Origin: Chitinophaga lutea | GTDB taxonomy: Bacteria; Bacteroidota; Bacteroidia; Chitinophagales; Chitinophagaceae | DNA: 64,000 bases | Direction of reading: 5' to 3' | Assembly (NCBI RefSeq): GCF_003813775.1 | Contig: NZ_RPDH01000001.1 | Coordinates: 2,790,001-2,854,000, forward strand | Part shown: piece after piece, positions 41,983-50,243 of the stretch | Layout: the number at the start of each line of letters is the position of its first letter | Numbering within the stretch: position 1 is the first letter of the stretch | Notes under the pieces: generated by a model | Databases searched by the model: none | What the model saw: only the letters and a program-made list of their open reading frames with translations | What the model was told of the DNA's origin: nothing | Position numbers and translations under genes: made by a program

Positions 41983-44172
41983 TTAGGACATTTGACTCTG
42001 ACTCTGGCTCTGAACACTAGGCACAATCGGCACATGAAGTGGTAAATATATAATAAATTCCGCTCCTTTACCCGGCTCGGACTCAACAAGTATCCGGCCA
42101 TGGTGTTTTTCGATGATGCTGAAAACGATGGAAAGCCCGAGCCCGGTGCCTTCTCCCACGTCTTTGGTGGTAAAGAAAGGCTCGAAGATCTTTTCCTTCA
42201 CCTTGTCCGTCATGCCGATGCCGCTGTCTTTAATGCTGATACTCACCAGTTTATCTGCTTCGAGATAGCGGGTGCTGATGGTAAGGGATTCCTGGCCCTG
42301 TTCCGGTTTCATTTTAATGGCGTTCAGGGCGTTGTTGATGATGTTGAGGAACACCTGGTTCAGTTTCCCGGCGAAACATTCGATTTTGGGGAGCTCACCG
42401 TAGTTATAGATCACTTCCACGTTTTTGGGGATGTTGTTCCGCAGCAGCACCATGGTGGAGTTAAGCCCTTCATGGAGGTCTACGAACTTCAGGTCGCTCT
42501 CGTCGAGGCGGCTGAACGTGCGCAGGCCTTTTACGATTTCGGCGGTACGGTTGGCGCCGTCTTCGATGCCGCGGATCAAAGTGTCTATTTCGCTGTGAAC
42601 GTAATCGATATCAATCTGCTGTTTGAACTGCTCAATATCGGCCAGTTTCTCCTCGATGTTATCCGGGGATTTGATGGCTTCATAGCGTTTGAGCAGGTTT
42701 TTGAGGTCTTCAAAATCGAGCTTCAGCGGTTTGATATTCGATGTAACAAAGTTAATGGGATTATTGATCTCATGCGCAATACCGGCTGTGAGCTGGCCAA
42801 GGGAGGCCATTTTTTCGGCTTCCACCAGCTGGGTCTGGGCTTCCTTCAGGTTGCTGAGGGCCTTGTTCAGTTCCACGTTGCTGTTTTGCAGGGCCTCGGT
42901 TCTTTCCAGCACCTTGGCTTCCAAAATCACGTTCTGTTCGCGTACCAGCTGTTCGTTTTCCTGCGATATGCGCAGGGCCATGGCCTGCGATTCTTCTTTT
43001 TCCTTGCGGTAGATGTTGATCTTGTTGGCCAGGGCGAAAGACAGCAGGGTGACTTCGGCCGCCGAGCCTACCTGCAGGGCGTAGTAGGTAAAGTCGTTAT
43101 ACGGCAGTATGTTGAAGTTGCGCAGCACGAAAATACACACGCTGGTGAGGAAGATGCTCCAGGCCACCAGGAAGTAGCGAGCCGGTATGAAACCCCGGCG
43201 CGCCACCTTGTACCCCACAAAAATAGCCAGCAGCGAAGCCGCCATGGCGATCATCTGCGCCATCATGTTGGCGATGAAATATTTGTCGAGGAAGGTGGGG
43301 ATGAACACCAGCGAATATGCCACGATCACACCGGTGAGGATGTTGTGGCCGAGTTTGTATTTTTCGCGGGTGTGCAGGAACGACTGTATGAACAGAGCCG
43401 CCGTGATACCGTTCAGGATCGGGATAATGAGGGTATCATGGGTGGCCAGCCAGATGTTGTTGGGCCAGAGGAACCGGAAGGTGTAACCCTGCTGTGAGGC
43501 CTGTGTGAGGCCCACGCAAACGATGTAGCTGACGTAAACGAGGTAGCTCCGGTCGCGGATGGTGAGATAAATGAAAAGGTTATACAACGCCATCACGAGG
43601 ATGATGCCAATGTACAGCCCGAAAATGAAGTTACGCTCGTTGTTTTTGGCGTTGAGGGCGCTTTCGCCGCCAAGGTACATGGGCAGCTGCGCCTGCTCGC
43701 CGGCTTTTACCTTCAGGTAAAATTCCCGGCTTTCGCCACGGGCAAGATCAAGCGGGAAAATATAGTTCTGATGGTCGTACGGGCGGTTTTTATACGGCTG
43801 GAACTGGCCCAGCTCCACTATTTTGTATCCGCCGCCGGGCGACACTTCATAGAGGGTGATTTCGTCGATAGTGGGGTATTCCACTTCCAGCATGAGCCGG
43901 TTGAGCCCGGTTTCGTTGGTGATCACAAAGCGGGCCCAGTTGCTGAACGGGGAAATCTGGAGGTTGGGCACGTCGGTTCCGGCAGCCGTAAAGGCCTGTT
44001 TCCGGACCTGGTCGATCGTCAGCTGGTTGGTGCTGTCACGGAATAATTCAAGGTACCGGCCTATCTGCATCAGCTTTGAACTGTCGTTATAAACGACGCG
44101 GGGCTCCTCTGCAAAGGTGGCCAGTTGCACCTGCAGGCAGAGGATTAATAAAACCAAAAAACGTATCGGCAT
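41983..44172 (-). CDS. 7TMR-DISM sensor histidine kinase
   Basis: A 729-residue kinase. After a signal peptide (cleavage near residue 21) comes a periplasmic 7TMR-DISMED2-type jelly-roll domain (about 30-175, WARFVITNETGLNRLMLEVEYP; REFYLKVKAGEQAQLPMYLGG), then seven membrane helices (about 183-385, beginning NFIFGLYIGIILVMALYNLFIYL), a long coiled coil, HisKA with LTAGIAHEINNPINFVTSNIKPL and a HATPase domain (LNIINNALNAI; IKDSGIGM; GTGLGLSIVFSII). DISMED2 domains resemble carbohydrate-binding modules, but the ligand here is unknown. It lies 58 bases after the acyltransferase-like gene and 15 before the REC-kinase. Confidence 0.93.
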   Translation of the reverse strand: MPIRFLVLLILCLQVQLATFAEEPRVVYNDSSKLMQIGRYLELFRDSTNQLTIDQVRKQAFTAAGTDVPNLQISPFSNWARFVITNETGLNRLMLEVEYPTIDEITLYEVSPGGGYKIVELGQFQPYKNRPYDHQNYIFPLDLARGESREFYLKVKAGEQAQLPMYLGGESALNAKNNERNFIFGLYIGIILVMALYNLFIYLTIRDRSYLVYVSYIVCVGLTQASQQGYTFRFLWPNNIWLATHDTLIIPILNGITAALFIQSFLHTREKYKLGHNILTGVIVAYSLVFIPTFLDKYFIANMMAQMIAMAASLLAIFVGYKVARRGFIPARYFLVAWSIFLTSVCIFVLRNFNILPYNDFTYYALQVGSAAEVTLLSFALANKINIYRKEKEESQAMALRISQENEQLVREQNVILEAKVLERTEALQNSNVELNKALSNLKEAQTQLVEAEKMASLGQLTAGIAHEINNPINFVTSNIKPLKLDFEDLKNLLKRYEAIKSPDNIEEKLADIEQFKQQIDIDYVHSEIDTLIRGIEDGANRTAEIVKGLRTFSRLDESDLKFVDLHEGLNSTMVLLRNNIPKNVEVIYNYGELPKIECFAGKLNQVFLNIINNALNAIKMKPEQGQESLTISTRYLEADKLVSISIKDSGIGMTDKVKEKIFEPFFTTKDVGEGTGLGLSIVFSIIEKHHGRILVESEPGKGAEFIIYLPLHVPIVPSVQSQSQSQMS

Positions 44173-44230
44173 CTTAAAATCGAAATTGCAACGTCAATTT
44201 ACTGATGTTATACCAGTAAACATAACAGTT

Positions 44231-44929
44231 TTATCGGACCATCTGGGGTAGCCCCAGCTGGTAATTTACTTCAAATGTACCTTTTGGCCCGGTTTCCGTT
44301 CTTATCTGGTTCGGGTTGGCCCGTAGATTAAAGATCAAATCCTTCTCGACCTGTTCGGCACTGGACACCTCGTGGATGTCCTTGATAATCATTGCCGTAG
44401 CCACCAGGTCGTCTTTCGGATAATAGAAAACGCCCTCATTGCCCAGCGAGGTGTCTATCACGGCGCCCACCCTTTTGGCGCCCCGGGTGGTAATGGGGGC
44501 GCACAATACGTGCACGTTCTTCACTGGCAGCTGCGTCATCAGCGCCACGCATACCCTGCTCAGGATGAGGCTGCCGATGCCCATGCCCGCCACCTCCTTG
44601 GAGTTCCAGAGCCCGCAGATCTCGGCGCTGCCCGGGACCACGTCGGTATATATTTTAGGATCGTACTTGCCGATGGCCACCTCTATCGGTAACGGCAACA
44701 CACCGTCGGCTATCTGCACGCGCGCGCCGCCGTATGTTTTTGTGCCGGTGTCGTCCTCCACGATGACCACTACGGTGTTCTTATGTGATATCCAGTCCTG
44801 GTTGCCGGATGTAATCTTGGTAATCCCGAAATAGATCTGCAGCAGCTTGCTGTGGCCCTCGTAGAACCGCAAAGCCGCTTCCGGGTCGTCCGGTGCGAAA
44901 AAAGCCCTTACATTAATCGGTGCACTCAT
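44231..44929 (-). CDS. GNAT/autoinducer-synthase-like acyltransferase (tentative)
   Basis: A 232-residue soluble protein. The central part has the layout of a GNAT or autoinducer-synthase fold: strand pair VVVIVEDDTGTKTYGGARVQI, the segment ADGVLPLPIEVAIGKYDP, a strand with a conserved acid (GSAEICGLWNSKEVAGM) leading to the glycine turn GMGIGSLILSRVCVALMTQL that would bind acyl-CoA pyrophosphate, then VKNVHVLCAPITTRGAKRVGAVIDT. The N-terminal PEAALRFYEGHSKLLQIYFG also fits. Family assignment is by pattern only. It lies 27 bases after the ThiF-like gene and before three phosphorelay genes, so a role in making a signal molecule is plausible but unproven. Confidence 0.55.
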   Translation of the reverse strand: MSAPINVRAFFAPDDPEAALRFYEGHSKLLQIYFGITKITSGNQDWISHKNTVVVIVEDDTGTKTYGGARVQIADGVLPLPIEVAIGKYDPKIYTDVVPGSAEICGLWNSKEVAGMGIGSLILSRVCVALMTQLPVKNVHVLCAPITTRGAKRVGAVIDTSLGNEGVFYYPKDDLVATAMIIKDIHEVSSAEQVEKDLIFNLRANPNQIRTETGPKGTFEVNYQLGLPQMVR

Positions 44930-44956
44930 TGATTGCTCTTTTAGGTTACAGGGGCA

Positions 44957-46060
44957 TTATTGAATGAGTTGATCAAAATCCACATAATACCGGCCTGACG
45001 ATTGCAGCTGGTTCAGCAGGATGCGCCTGCAGGTGTCTGCAACCATTGCGCCGCCCAGCATCACGCTCGATGCCAGCTGGGGCCAGGTGGTAATTGTTTT
45101 TCCAACTTCTCCCAATGAATATTTCATGCGTGGGCTCATATGTGCCATGCCGGCCATGGGGCCCAGTATAGGTATTTTTTCTTCATTGGTCAGGTGTTTG
45201 AGCGTTTTCAGGTCCGCGATATCAGGAATCAGGCCGTGCAGCAGGGGATAGGTGGGGTCGAGGTCGTACCGCTCGATGTCCAGCATCCCCCGGTCGTTGG
45301 TATCCATCACCACCGGTACCTGCAGCGTTTTTGCTTTTTTGCGGCTCATGATCTTCACATCCACCCCGTCGCACTCTTCCACCAATACATCCAGTTTGCC
45401 GCCTCCCGTCATAAAGGCATCCAGGTTTTCTTCAGTGGCGCCGTCGGTAAAACAAACCACTTTGAGGTAGGGGTCCAGTTCGGCAATCTCACGGGCGGCC
45501 AGTATCACCTTGGGCATGCCCAGGTTAAAAACCGCAGTGCGCAACCGGTTCAGGTTGCTCAGTTCCACCGTATCGAAATCGGCCAGCCGAAGCTCTCCCC
45601 CGATGCGCTCCATCGCCAGCGTCACCGCGATGCTTTGCCCTACAGAAAGCCCGATGACCCCGATTTTTTTGGCGCCCAGCACATCCCTTTCTTCCACCGT
45701 TATTTTATGCAGGTTGCGCGACGTGCGCATGGCGATGAATTCTTTTTCTCCCAGTAAATGCACCAGTTTTTCAGCCCAGGGATAATACACCCACATGCCG
45801 TAGTCTTCCGCCGGAACGCCGTTGAGATGCCGTTGTACGGCTTCGTCCGACTCCTGCGGCGTTAACGGGCGGGTGGGATGCAGGCTTTTGATCAGCTCTT
45901 TCAACTGACCGTAAAGCTCATCGTAAACTCTGATCTGCGGATGGTTCCGCAGCAATTGCAGCAAAGCGGCCTTTTCTTCCCCATTAGCGGGATTATAAAA
46001 CACTGGCGTATGGGTCAATTGCTCAAGCCTTGTCTGCTGTACGCGTTCCTGGATAATCAT
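44957..46060 (-). CDS. ThiF/MoeB/HesA-type E1-like adenylyltransferase
   Basis: A 367-residue protein with a Rossmann-type E1 domain from about residue 120: KKIGVIGLSVGQSIAVTLAMERIGGELRLADFDTVELSNLNRLR is the nucleotide-binding signature with its acidic residue and Asn-Arg pair, GMPKVILAAREIAELDPYLKV provides the conserved Lys, and DVLVEECDGVDVK the Asp. The CxxC pairs that bind zinc in MoeB and ThiF are absent. The N-terminal 110 residues are helical and not recognised. E1-like enzymes activate a carboxylate by adenylation. It resembles the ThiF half of Rv1355c-like proteins, without the nitroreductase half. It is the first gene of a five-gene minus-strand unit. Confidence 0.82.
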   Translation of the reverse strand: MIIQERVQQTRLEQLTHTPVFYNPANGEEKAALLQLLRNHPQIRVYDELYGQLKELIKSLHPTRPLTPQESDEAVQRHLNGVPAEDYGMWVYYPWAEKLVHLLGEKEFIAMRTSRNLHKITVEERDVLGAKKIGVIGLSVGQSIAVTLAMERIGGELRLADFDTVELSNLNRLRTAVFNLGMPKVILAAREIAELDPYLKVVCFTDGATEENLDAFMTGGGKLDVLVEECDGVDVKIMSRKKAKTLQVPVVMDTNDRGMLDIERYDLDPTYPLLHGLIPDIADLKTLKHLTNEEKIPILGPMAGMAHMSPRMKYSLGEVGKTITTWPQLASSVMLGGAMVADTCRRILLNQLQSSGRYYVDFDQLIQ

Positions 46061-46696
46061 GCTGCTTCCTGAACTGTTTTTTTACAGTGAATGATGTTGC
46101 CTTTTTTAATGATGCCTGGTAATGTTCGTTAGGTTATCTCCAAAGGGCCAAAGTATAAGTACCTCACCAGACCCACGTTCACTGAAGGGGCCGCGGGGCC
46201 TTTCTTCGTCCTACAGATCATACATTAATCAGTATAAAAACAAGTATAAAAAATGTTCTAATAATTCGTTTATCGGGTTATTCCGGGCATAAAAACGGAA
46301 AATCTGACGGCACCGCCCCTGCGGGCGAAATATTCCACTGCATCTATGTATCTATTATAATGTAAATGAGCTAAATTCAATTCCAAACTTCACCTTTCCG
46401 GTAAAGCAAGCATAACAGCTGTTGTTAAACATTGGGCGGGGATGATGGACGAGCTCCGGCTGAAACCGGTGAAGACAGTATAGGGCTCGCACGGCCTTTC
46501 GGGGGCCGGGGCAAGGCAATTACTTTTGCCTGGGATAAATAGCTTCATCTTTTTAGAGAATGATTAGATATACGACAACTACACATGAATATAAAAGTAA
46601 AATAGCAATTTATTTCAAATTAAACTATAAACAGCTGCTTTATTTTGCAGTTTTTGCAAAAATAACGATTAAATCATACATGAAGCTGGTGTAAAA
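46061..46696. other. Intergenic region between the ThiF-like gene and superoxide dismutase
   Basis: This 636-base divergent gap holds no credible gene. On the minus strand a near-consensus -7 element TATACTTTG (46149-46157, one extra base) may start the five-gene unit, giving a leader of about 80 bases. GC-rich dyads occur near 46178-46202 and 46496-46512 in otherwise AT-rich DNA. The dismutase promoter lies at its right end. Confidence 0.45.
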
Positions 46697-46730
46697 TTTG
46701 CGTGTAATTAAACGCTATCTTTTAGATTTG
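46697..46730 (+). promoter_or_regulatory. Promoter of the superoxide dismutase gene
   Basis: TTTG at 46697-46700, a 22-base spacer and TAGATTTG at 46723-46730; the ATG follows 22 bases later. Confidence 0.6.
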
Positions 46731-46751
46731 TAAGAATTAATTCAGATTACC

Positions 46752-47474
46752 ATGCATAAAAGAGAATTCCTCAAAGTGGCGGGCCTTGCCGGCTTGGCCG
46801 CCATGGCAGACCCGAAAGGCCTGTTTGCCGCGGAGGGCAGCAAAACCCTGTTGACAGAAAAAGCACCTTTCACGCTACCGCCTTTGCCTTATGCGTTTGA
46901 TGCGCTGGAGCCCAATATAGACAAGCTGACGATGGAGATCCACCACGACAAGCACCACGCGGCATATGTAAAGAATCTCAACGATGCCCTCAAAGGCAAC
47001 GCCCTCGAAAGCCAGACCCTCGAAGGCATCCTGGCGAAAGTGACCGCCAAGGATGCAGCCATCCGCAACAATGGCGGCGGGCATTACAACCACAGCCTGT
47101 TCTGGACCATCCTGAGCCCCAAGGCCACCACACCGTCCGCCAAACTGAGCGCGGCCATCAATAAAGCTTTCGGCTCTTTCGATACCTTCAAACAGAAATT
47201 CGGTGATGCCGCCAAAGGCGTATTCGGTTCCGGCTGGGCCTGGCTGATCGTGAAAAAAGACGGCTCGCTGGCGATTACGTCCACCCCTAACCAGGACAAT
47301 CCCCTGATGCTCCAGCTGGTCAAAGAACCAGGCACGCCCATTCTTGGCCTCGACGTATGGGAACATGCCTATTACCTCAAGCACCAGAATAAGCGCCCCG
47401 ACTATATTGCAGCGTTCTGGAACGCCGTGAACTGGGACGAAGTGGAGAAACGCCTGAACGCGGTGAAAAAATAA
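46752..47474 (+). CDS. sodA: Fe/Mn superoxide dismutase with Tat-like leader
   Basis: A 240-residue dismutase converting superoxide to oxygen and peroxide. After a leader (residues 1-29) the mature enzyme is complete: [35 protein letters not shown] with the first metal His ligands, [11 protein letters not shown] with the second, and the C-terminal metal site [21 protein letters not shown] with Asp and His. The leader [18 protein letters not shown] resembles a twin-arginine signal but has Lys-Arg in place of Arg-Arg. A periplasmic location is therefore likely. Iron versus manganese cannot be decided by eye. A perfect 14-base terminator follows. Confidence 0.94.
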   Translation: MHKREFLKVAGLAGLAAMADPKGLFAAEGSKTLLTEKAPFTLPPLPYAFDALEPNIDKLTMEIHHDKHHAAYVKNLNDALKGNALESQTLEGILAKVTAKDAAIRNNGGGHYNHSLFWTILSPKATTPSAKLSAAINKAFGSFDTFKQKFGDAAKGVFGSGWAWLIVKKDGSLAITSTPNQDNPLMLQLVKEPGTPILGLDVWEHAYYLKHQNKRPDYIAAFWNAVNWDEVEKRLNAVKK

Positions 47475-47555
47475 CGGCGTGCTTTCCGGTCAGGAGAGTC
47501 GATTCACATGATAACAGCACCGCAGGCAAAATTCACGCCCTTGCGGCCGACATAT

Positions 47556-47591
47556 AAAAAGGGCTGACGCATGCAATCGTCAGCCCTTTTT
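47556..47591. terminator. Terminator after superoxide dismutase
   Basis: Perfect 14-base arms AAAAAGGGCTGACG (47556-47569) and CGTCAGCCCTTTTT (47578-47591). Confidence 0.9.
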
Positions 47592-47740
47592 GATGTTGCA
47601 GCGCTTCGCCGCTGCTTGTTTTATTTTGAAATACAACACATTCTTTCGTATGCCTGTCCGCTCTTATTTCCCCTGGCGCCGCAAACCCGGCTGTAGGGCC
47701 CATCTCACAAACCGGTCAGTCCCGATAGAATGCCCCGGCG

Positions 47741-49369
47741 TTATTTCCGCTTGAAAAACACGAACCCGTTCTTTTCGCCGATCAGCTCCAGGTTGGGATG
47801 CGCCCGCCACGGCTCGCTGTCGGTGATCCGGCAAATGAAGTAGGCCGGTTTGTCGATCCGCCCCTCGAGCAGCCATTGTTCCTTGTTTTTGTAATATTCC
47901 GGGTTGGTGGACGGCTGTTTGCGGGTATAATACAAATGGGCGTAGCTGAAATAGGATAACGGTTTCACATATACGTCTTTCCCCTGGAACTGCTCATAAA
48001 ACTCGATCGCCGCGTTCTGTGAGAAACGTTCCACCTTCGGCACAAAATGCAGCACCGTTACCTGGATGATGAGGATGGTGCTGACGAACAGGCATAAAAG
48101 CCCCCGCTGCACTTTTTTCGAAAACAGGAATACACAACTGACGATCACCAGCACGATGTAGGTAAGCCCGTAGGCCATTTCGCCGTAACTGAACGATACG
48201 TCGGCCTGGAGGTTCGCTTTGGCGAATTTGTCGCCGATGTGGGGGATGAGCTCGTTTTTATAGATGCCCACCAGCGGCAGCAGGCTGATGGCCAGCCCCA
48301 GCACCACGCCGATGAACAGGATGAGGCTGATGTTCCATCCCTTTAGCGTGAAGCGGCCTTCGAGCAACCGGTACACCTGCAGCGCGGCAAGGTAGCTCAG
48401 CGGGAAATAACACAGCGAGGAGTAATGGACAATCTTGGTTTTGACGATGGAAAACAGCAGCAATACCACCCAGAACAGTATCCACATCCACACTTTAAAA
48501 TCTTTCGCTTCCGCGGGCTGCTGCATGTATATCGATTTGGTGCGGCTGGTCTGGATGTAACTGAGCAGAAAGATGCTGGCCGGGAAACATCCTATCAGCA
48601 ATACTATCCAGTGATAGAAGAACGGCCCGCCATGGCCAGCGTCGGGCGTGCTGAAGAGCCGCCACTGGTAAATCACGAACTCGTTCACGAACCACCAGCC
48701 ATGCATGATGATCTCGTACCCGAACCAGAGCGCGGTCGTCAGCAACGCAAAGAGCGCTATCAGCAGCAGGTGCCTGATTTTGATATGGATGCGGAATTTA
48801 TTGTAGATCCAGTACACGATCAGTACCAGCACGGCGATCAGGATGGCGGCAGGCCCTTTGGTGAGTACGGCCAGACCCAGGCTGGCGCCACTGAAAATGG
48901 CCATCCGTGCAGGTTTGGGTGCGTAGCCGATGCGGTAGGCGAAGTATATGGCCAGGAAGATGAAATAGTTGAAAGTGGGATCGATGATGCCGGACTTGAA
49001 ATAAAAATGCGGCAACCACGAACCCGCATATACGAGGGCCCACCAGAGGCCGAATTTTTCATCCACCTGTTTTTTACCGATATGGTAGAAGGTCAGCAGG
49101 GTCACGATGCCGATCACGGCGTTGGGGAAGCGGGCCGCAAAATCGTTGATGCCGAACAGCTGCATGCTGATGGCCTGCATCCAGATGAACAGCGGGGGCT
49201 TTTCCCAGAAGGGGGCAAAATCGATCTGCACCTGGGAGTAGTTGCCGGTCACGATCATTTCACGGGCAGCTTCCGCAAAGTTGATCTCGTCCCAGTCAAA
49301 CAAATGAACGGCTCCCAAAAAAGGAATGAACAACAGAGCCGCCACAATAGCTATCAACAGATACTTCAT
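47741..49369 (-). CDS. GT39-type (ArnT-like) lipid-linked sugar transferase
   Basis: A 542-residue integral membrane glycosyltransferase of the PMT/ArnT (GT-C) fold. The start is the ATG at 49369 (MKYLLIAIVAALLFIPFLG); a longer frame from 49435 is not credible. The first periplasmic loop carries the catalytic acidic motif FDWDEINFAEAAREMI near residues 25-40, then WEKPPLFIWMQA near 60. About ten to twelve membrane helices follow and a soluble C-terminal domain ends FFKRK. Such enzymes move a sugar from a polyprenyl carrier onto lipid A or protein. The nearby PAP2 and LptF/G genes favour lipid A or LPS. Confidence 0.85.
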   Translation of the reverse strand: MKYLLIAIVAALLFIPFLGAVHLFDWDEINFAEAAREMIVTGNYSQVQIDFAPFWEKPPLFIWMQAISMQLFGINDFAARFPNAVIGIVTLLTFYHIGKKQVDEKFGLWWALVYAGSWLPHFYFKSGIIDPTFNYFIFLAIYFAYRIGYAPKPARMAIFSGASLGLAVLTKGPAAILIAVLVLIVYWIYNKFRIHIKIRHLLLIALFALLTTALWFGYEIIMHGWWFVNEFVIYQWRLFSTPDAGHGGPFFYHWIVLLIGCFPASIFLLSYIQTSRTKSIYMQQPAEAKDFKVWMWILFWVVLLLFSIVKTKIVHYSSLCYFPLSYLAALQVYRLLEGRFTLKGWNISLILFIGVVLGLAISLLPLVGIYKNELIPHIGDKFAKANLQADVSFSYGEMAYGLTYIVLVIVSCVFLFSKKVQRGLLCLFVSTILIIQVTVLHFVPKVERFSQNAAIEFYEQFQGKDVYVKPLSYFSYAHLYYTRKQPSTNPEYYKNKEQWLLEGRIDKPAYFICRITDSEPWRAHPNLELIGEKNGFVFFKRK

Positions 49370-49522
49370 CCGGTTAATTATTGAGTTTTCAAGGCCGGAT
49401 GCAACCCCGCAGGCGTTCCCCGTTATGGGAAACATCCTTCTTGCGCGGTTTCATCAGGATGTAAGGATTCAAGCGAAGCGCTAAGTTCGCAAAGAAACGG
49501 TAATATTTAAAGGATTTAAATA

Positions 49523-50200
49523 TTATGCTATGCCCGCCGGCGGTGTGATGACGGTATTGTGCAGGCAGGTAGTGCCCGGCGTCTGGCTTCTCCTGTACTC
49601 GAACAGCCAGTACAGCATGGTGCTGCAAAGGGTGCCGATGATACTGCCGAAATATACGTCGGCGAAGAAGTGCTGGCTGAGATAGAGCCTGCTGTGGGCC
49701 GTGGAGAGCGCCAGTACAAAAAGCAGGAAGCCCCATTTTTTGTTATGCAGGATCAGCGCCAGGAAACTGAACATGCCGAAGGCGGTGGAAGTATGGCCGG
49801 ACGGAAAACTCAGGCCGCTGTGCACGTTGATCCAGGGAACGATATGCAGGATGGCGGGATCCTGGAAATAGAGGATAGGCCGGGGATCGTTCACGTAATG
49901 TTTGATACACTGCACCACCAGGGTGATAAAAAGAAGGGAGCCGGCGCCGACGAGGAACAGCCGCCACTTGCGCATGATCATCAGCACCACGAGCATTACG
50001 CCGAAAGCAATCCCGTCGCCGAGATAGGTGCTGCCGGTCACCAGTATGTCGGCCAGGGGACAATGCGCGCCGTTCACGCCCAGGAATAACTGGTCTTTGG
50101 AATAAAGGGATAGCAGCGTGCCGCCGGTGAGTACCCATAGGAAAAACGGGACATAAAAATAACGGTTTGACTGCACCAGGGCTGCCAGTGTTTTCAACAT
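49523..50200 (-). CDS. PAP2-family membrane phosphatase
   Basis: A 225-residue integral membrane acid phosphatase. The three catalytic motifs are present in order: KHYVNDPRP (near residues 97-105), PSGHTSTAF (near 131-139) and SRLYLSQHFFADVYFGS (near 180-196, with catalytic His). Five to six membrane segments surround them. Substrates in this family include undecaprenyl pyrophosphate, phosphatidylglycerol phosphate and lipid A phosphates. It lies between an LptF/G permease gene and an ArnT-like transferase gene on the same strand, which makes lipid A dephosphorylation or carrier recycling likely. Confidence 0.9.
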   Translation of the reverse strand: MLKTLAALVQSNRYFYVPFFLWVLTGGTLLSLYSKDQLFLGVNGAHCPLADILVTGSTYLGDGIAFGVMLVVLMIMRKWRLFLVGAGSLLFITLVVQCIKHYVNDPRPILYFQDPAILHIVPWINVHSGLSFPSGHTSTAFGMFSFLALILHNKKWGFLLFVLALSTAHSRLYLSQHFFADVYFGSIIGTLCSTMLYWLFEYRRSQTPGTTCLHNTVITPPAGIA

Positions 50201-50243
50201 GCAAGTAAAAGTTGTAGGTCCGTAAAATGTTTTGCAGAAAGGG

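Noticed and set aside
42100..43497. 465-codon plus-strand frame opposite the 7TM kinase
   Set aside because: Shadow of the kinase gene; Phe/His/Gly-rich translation without motifs.
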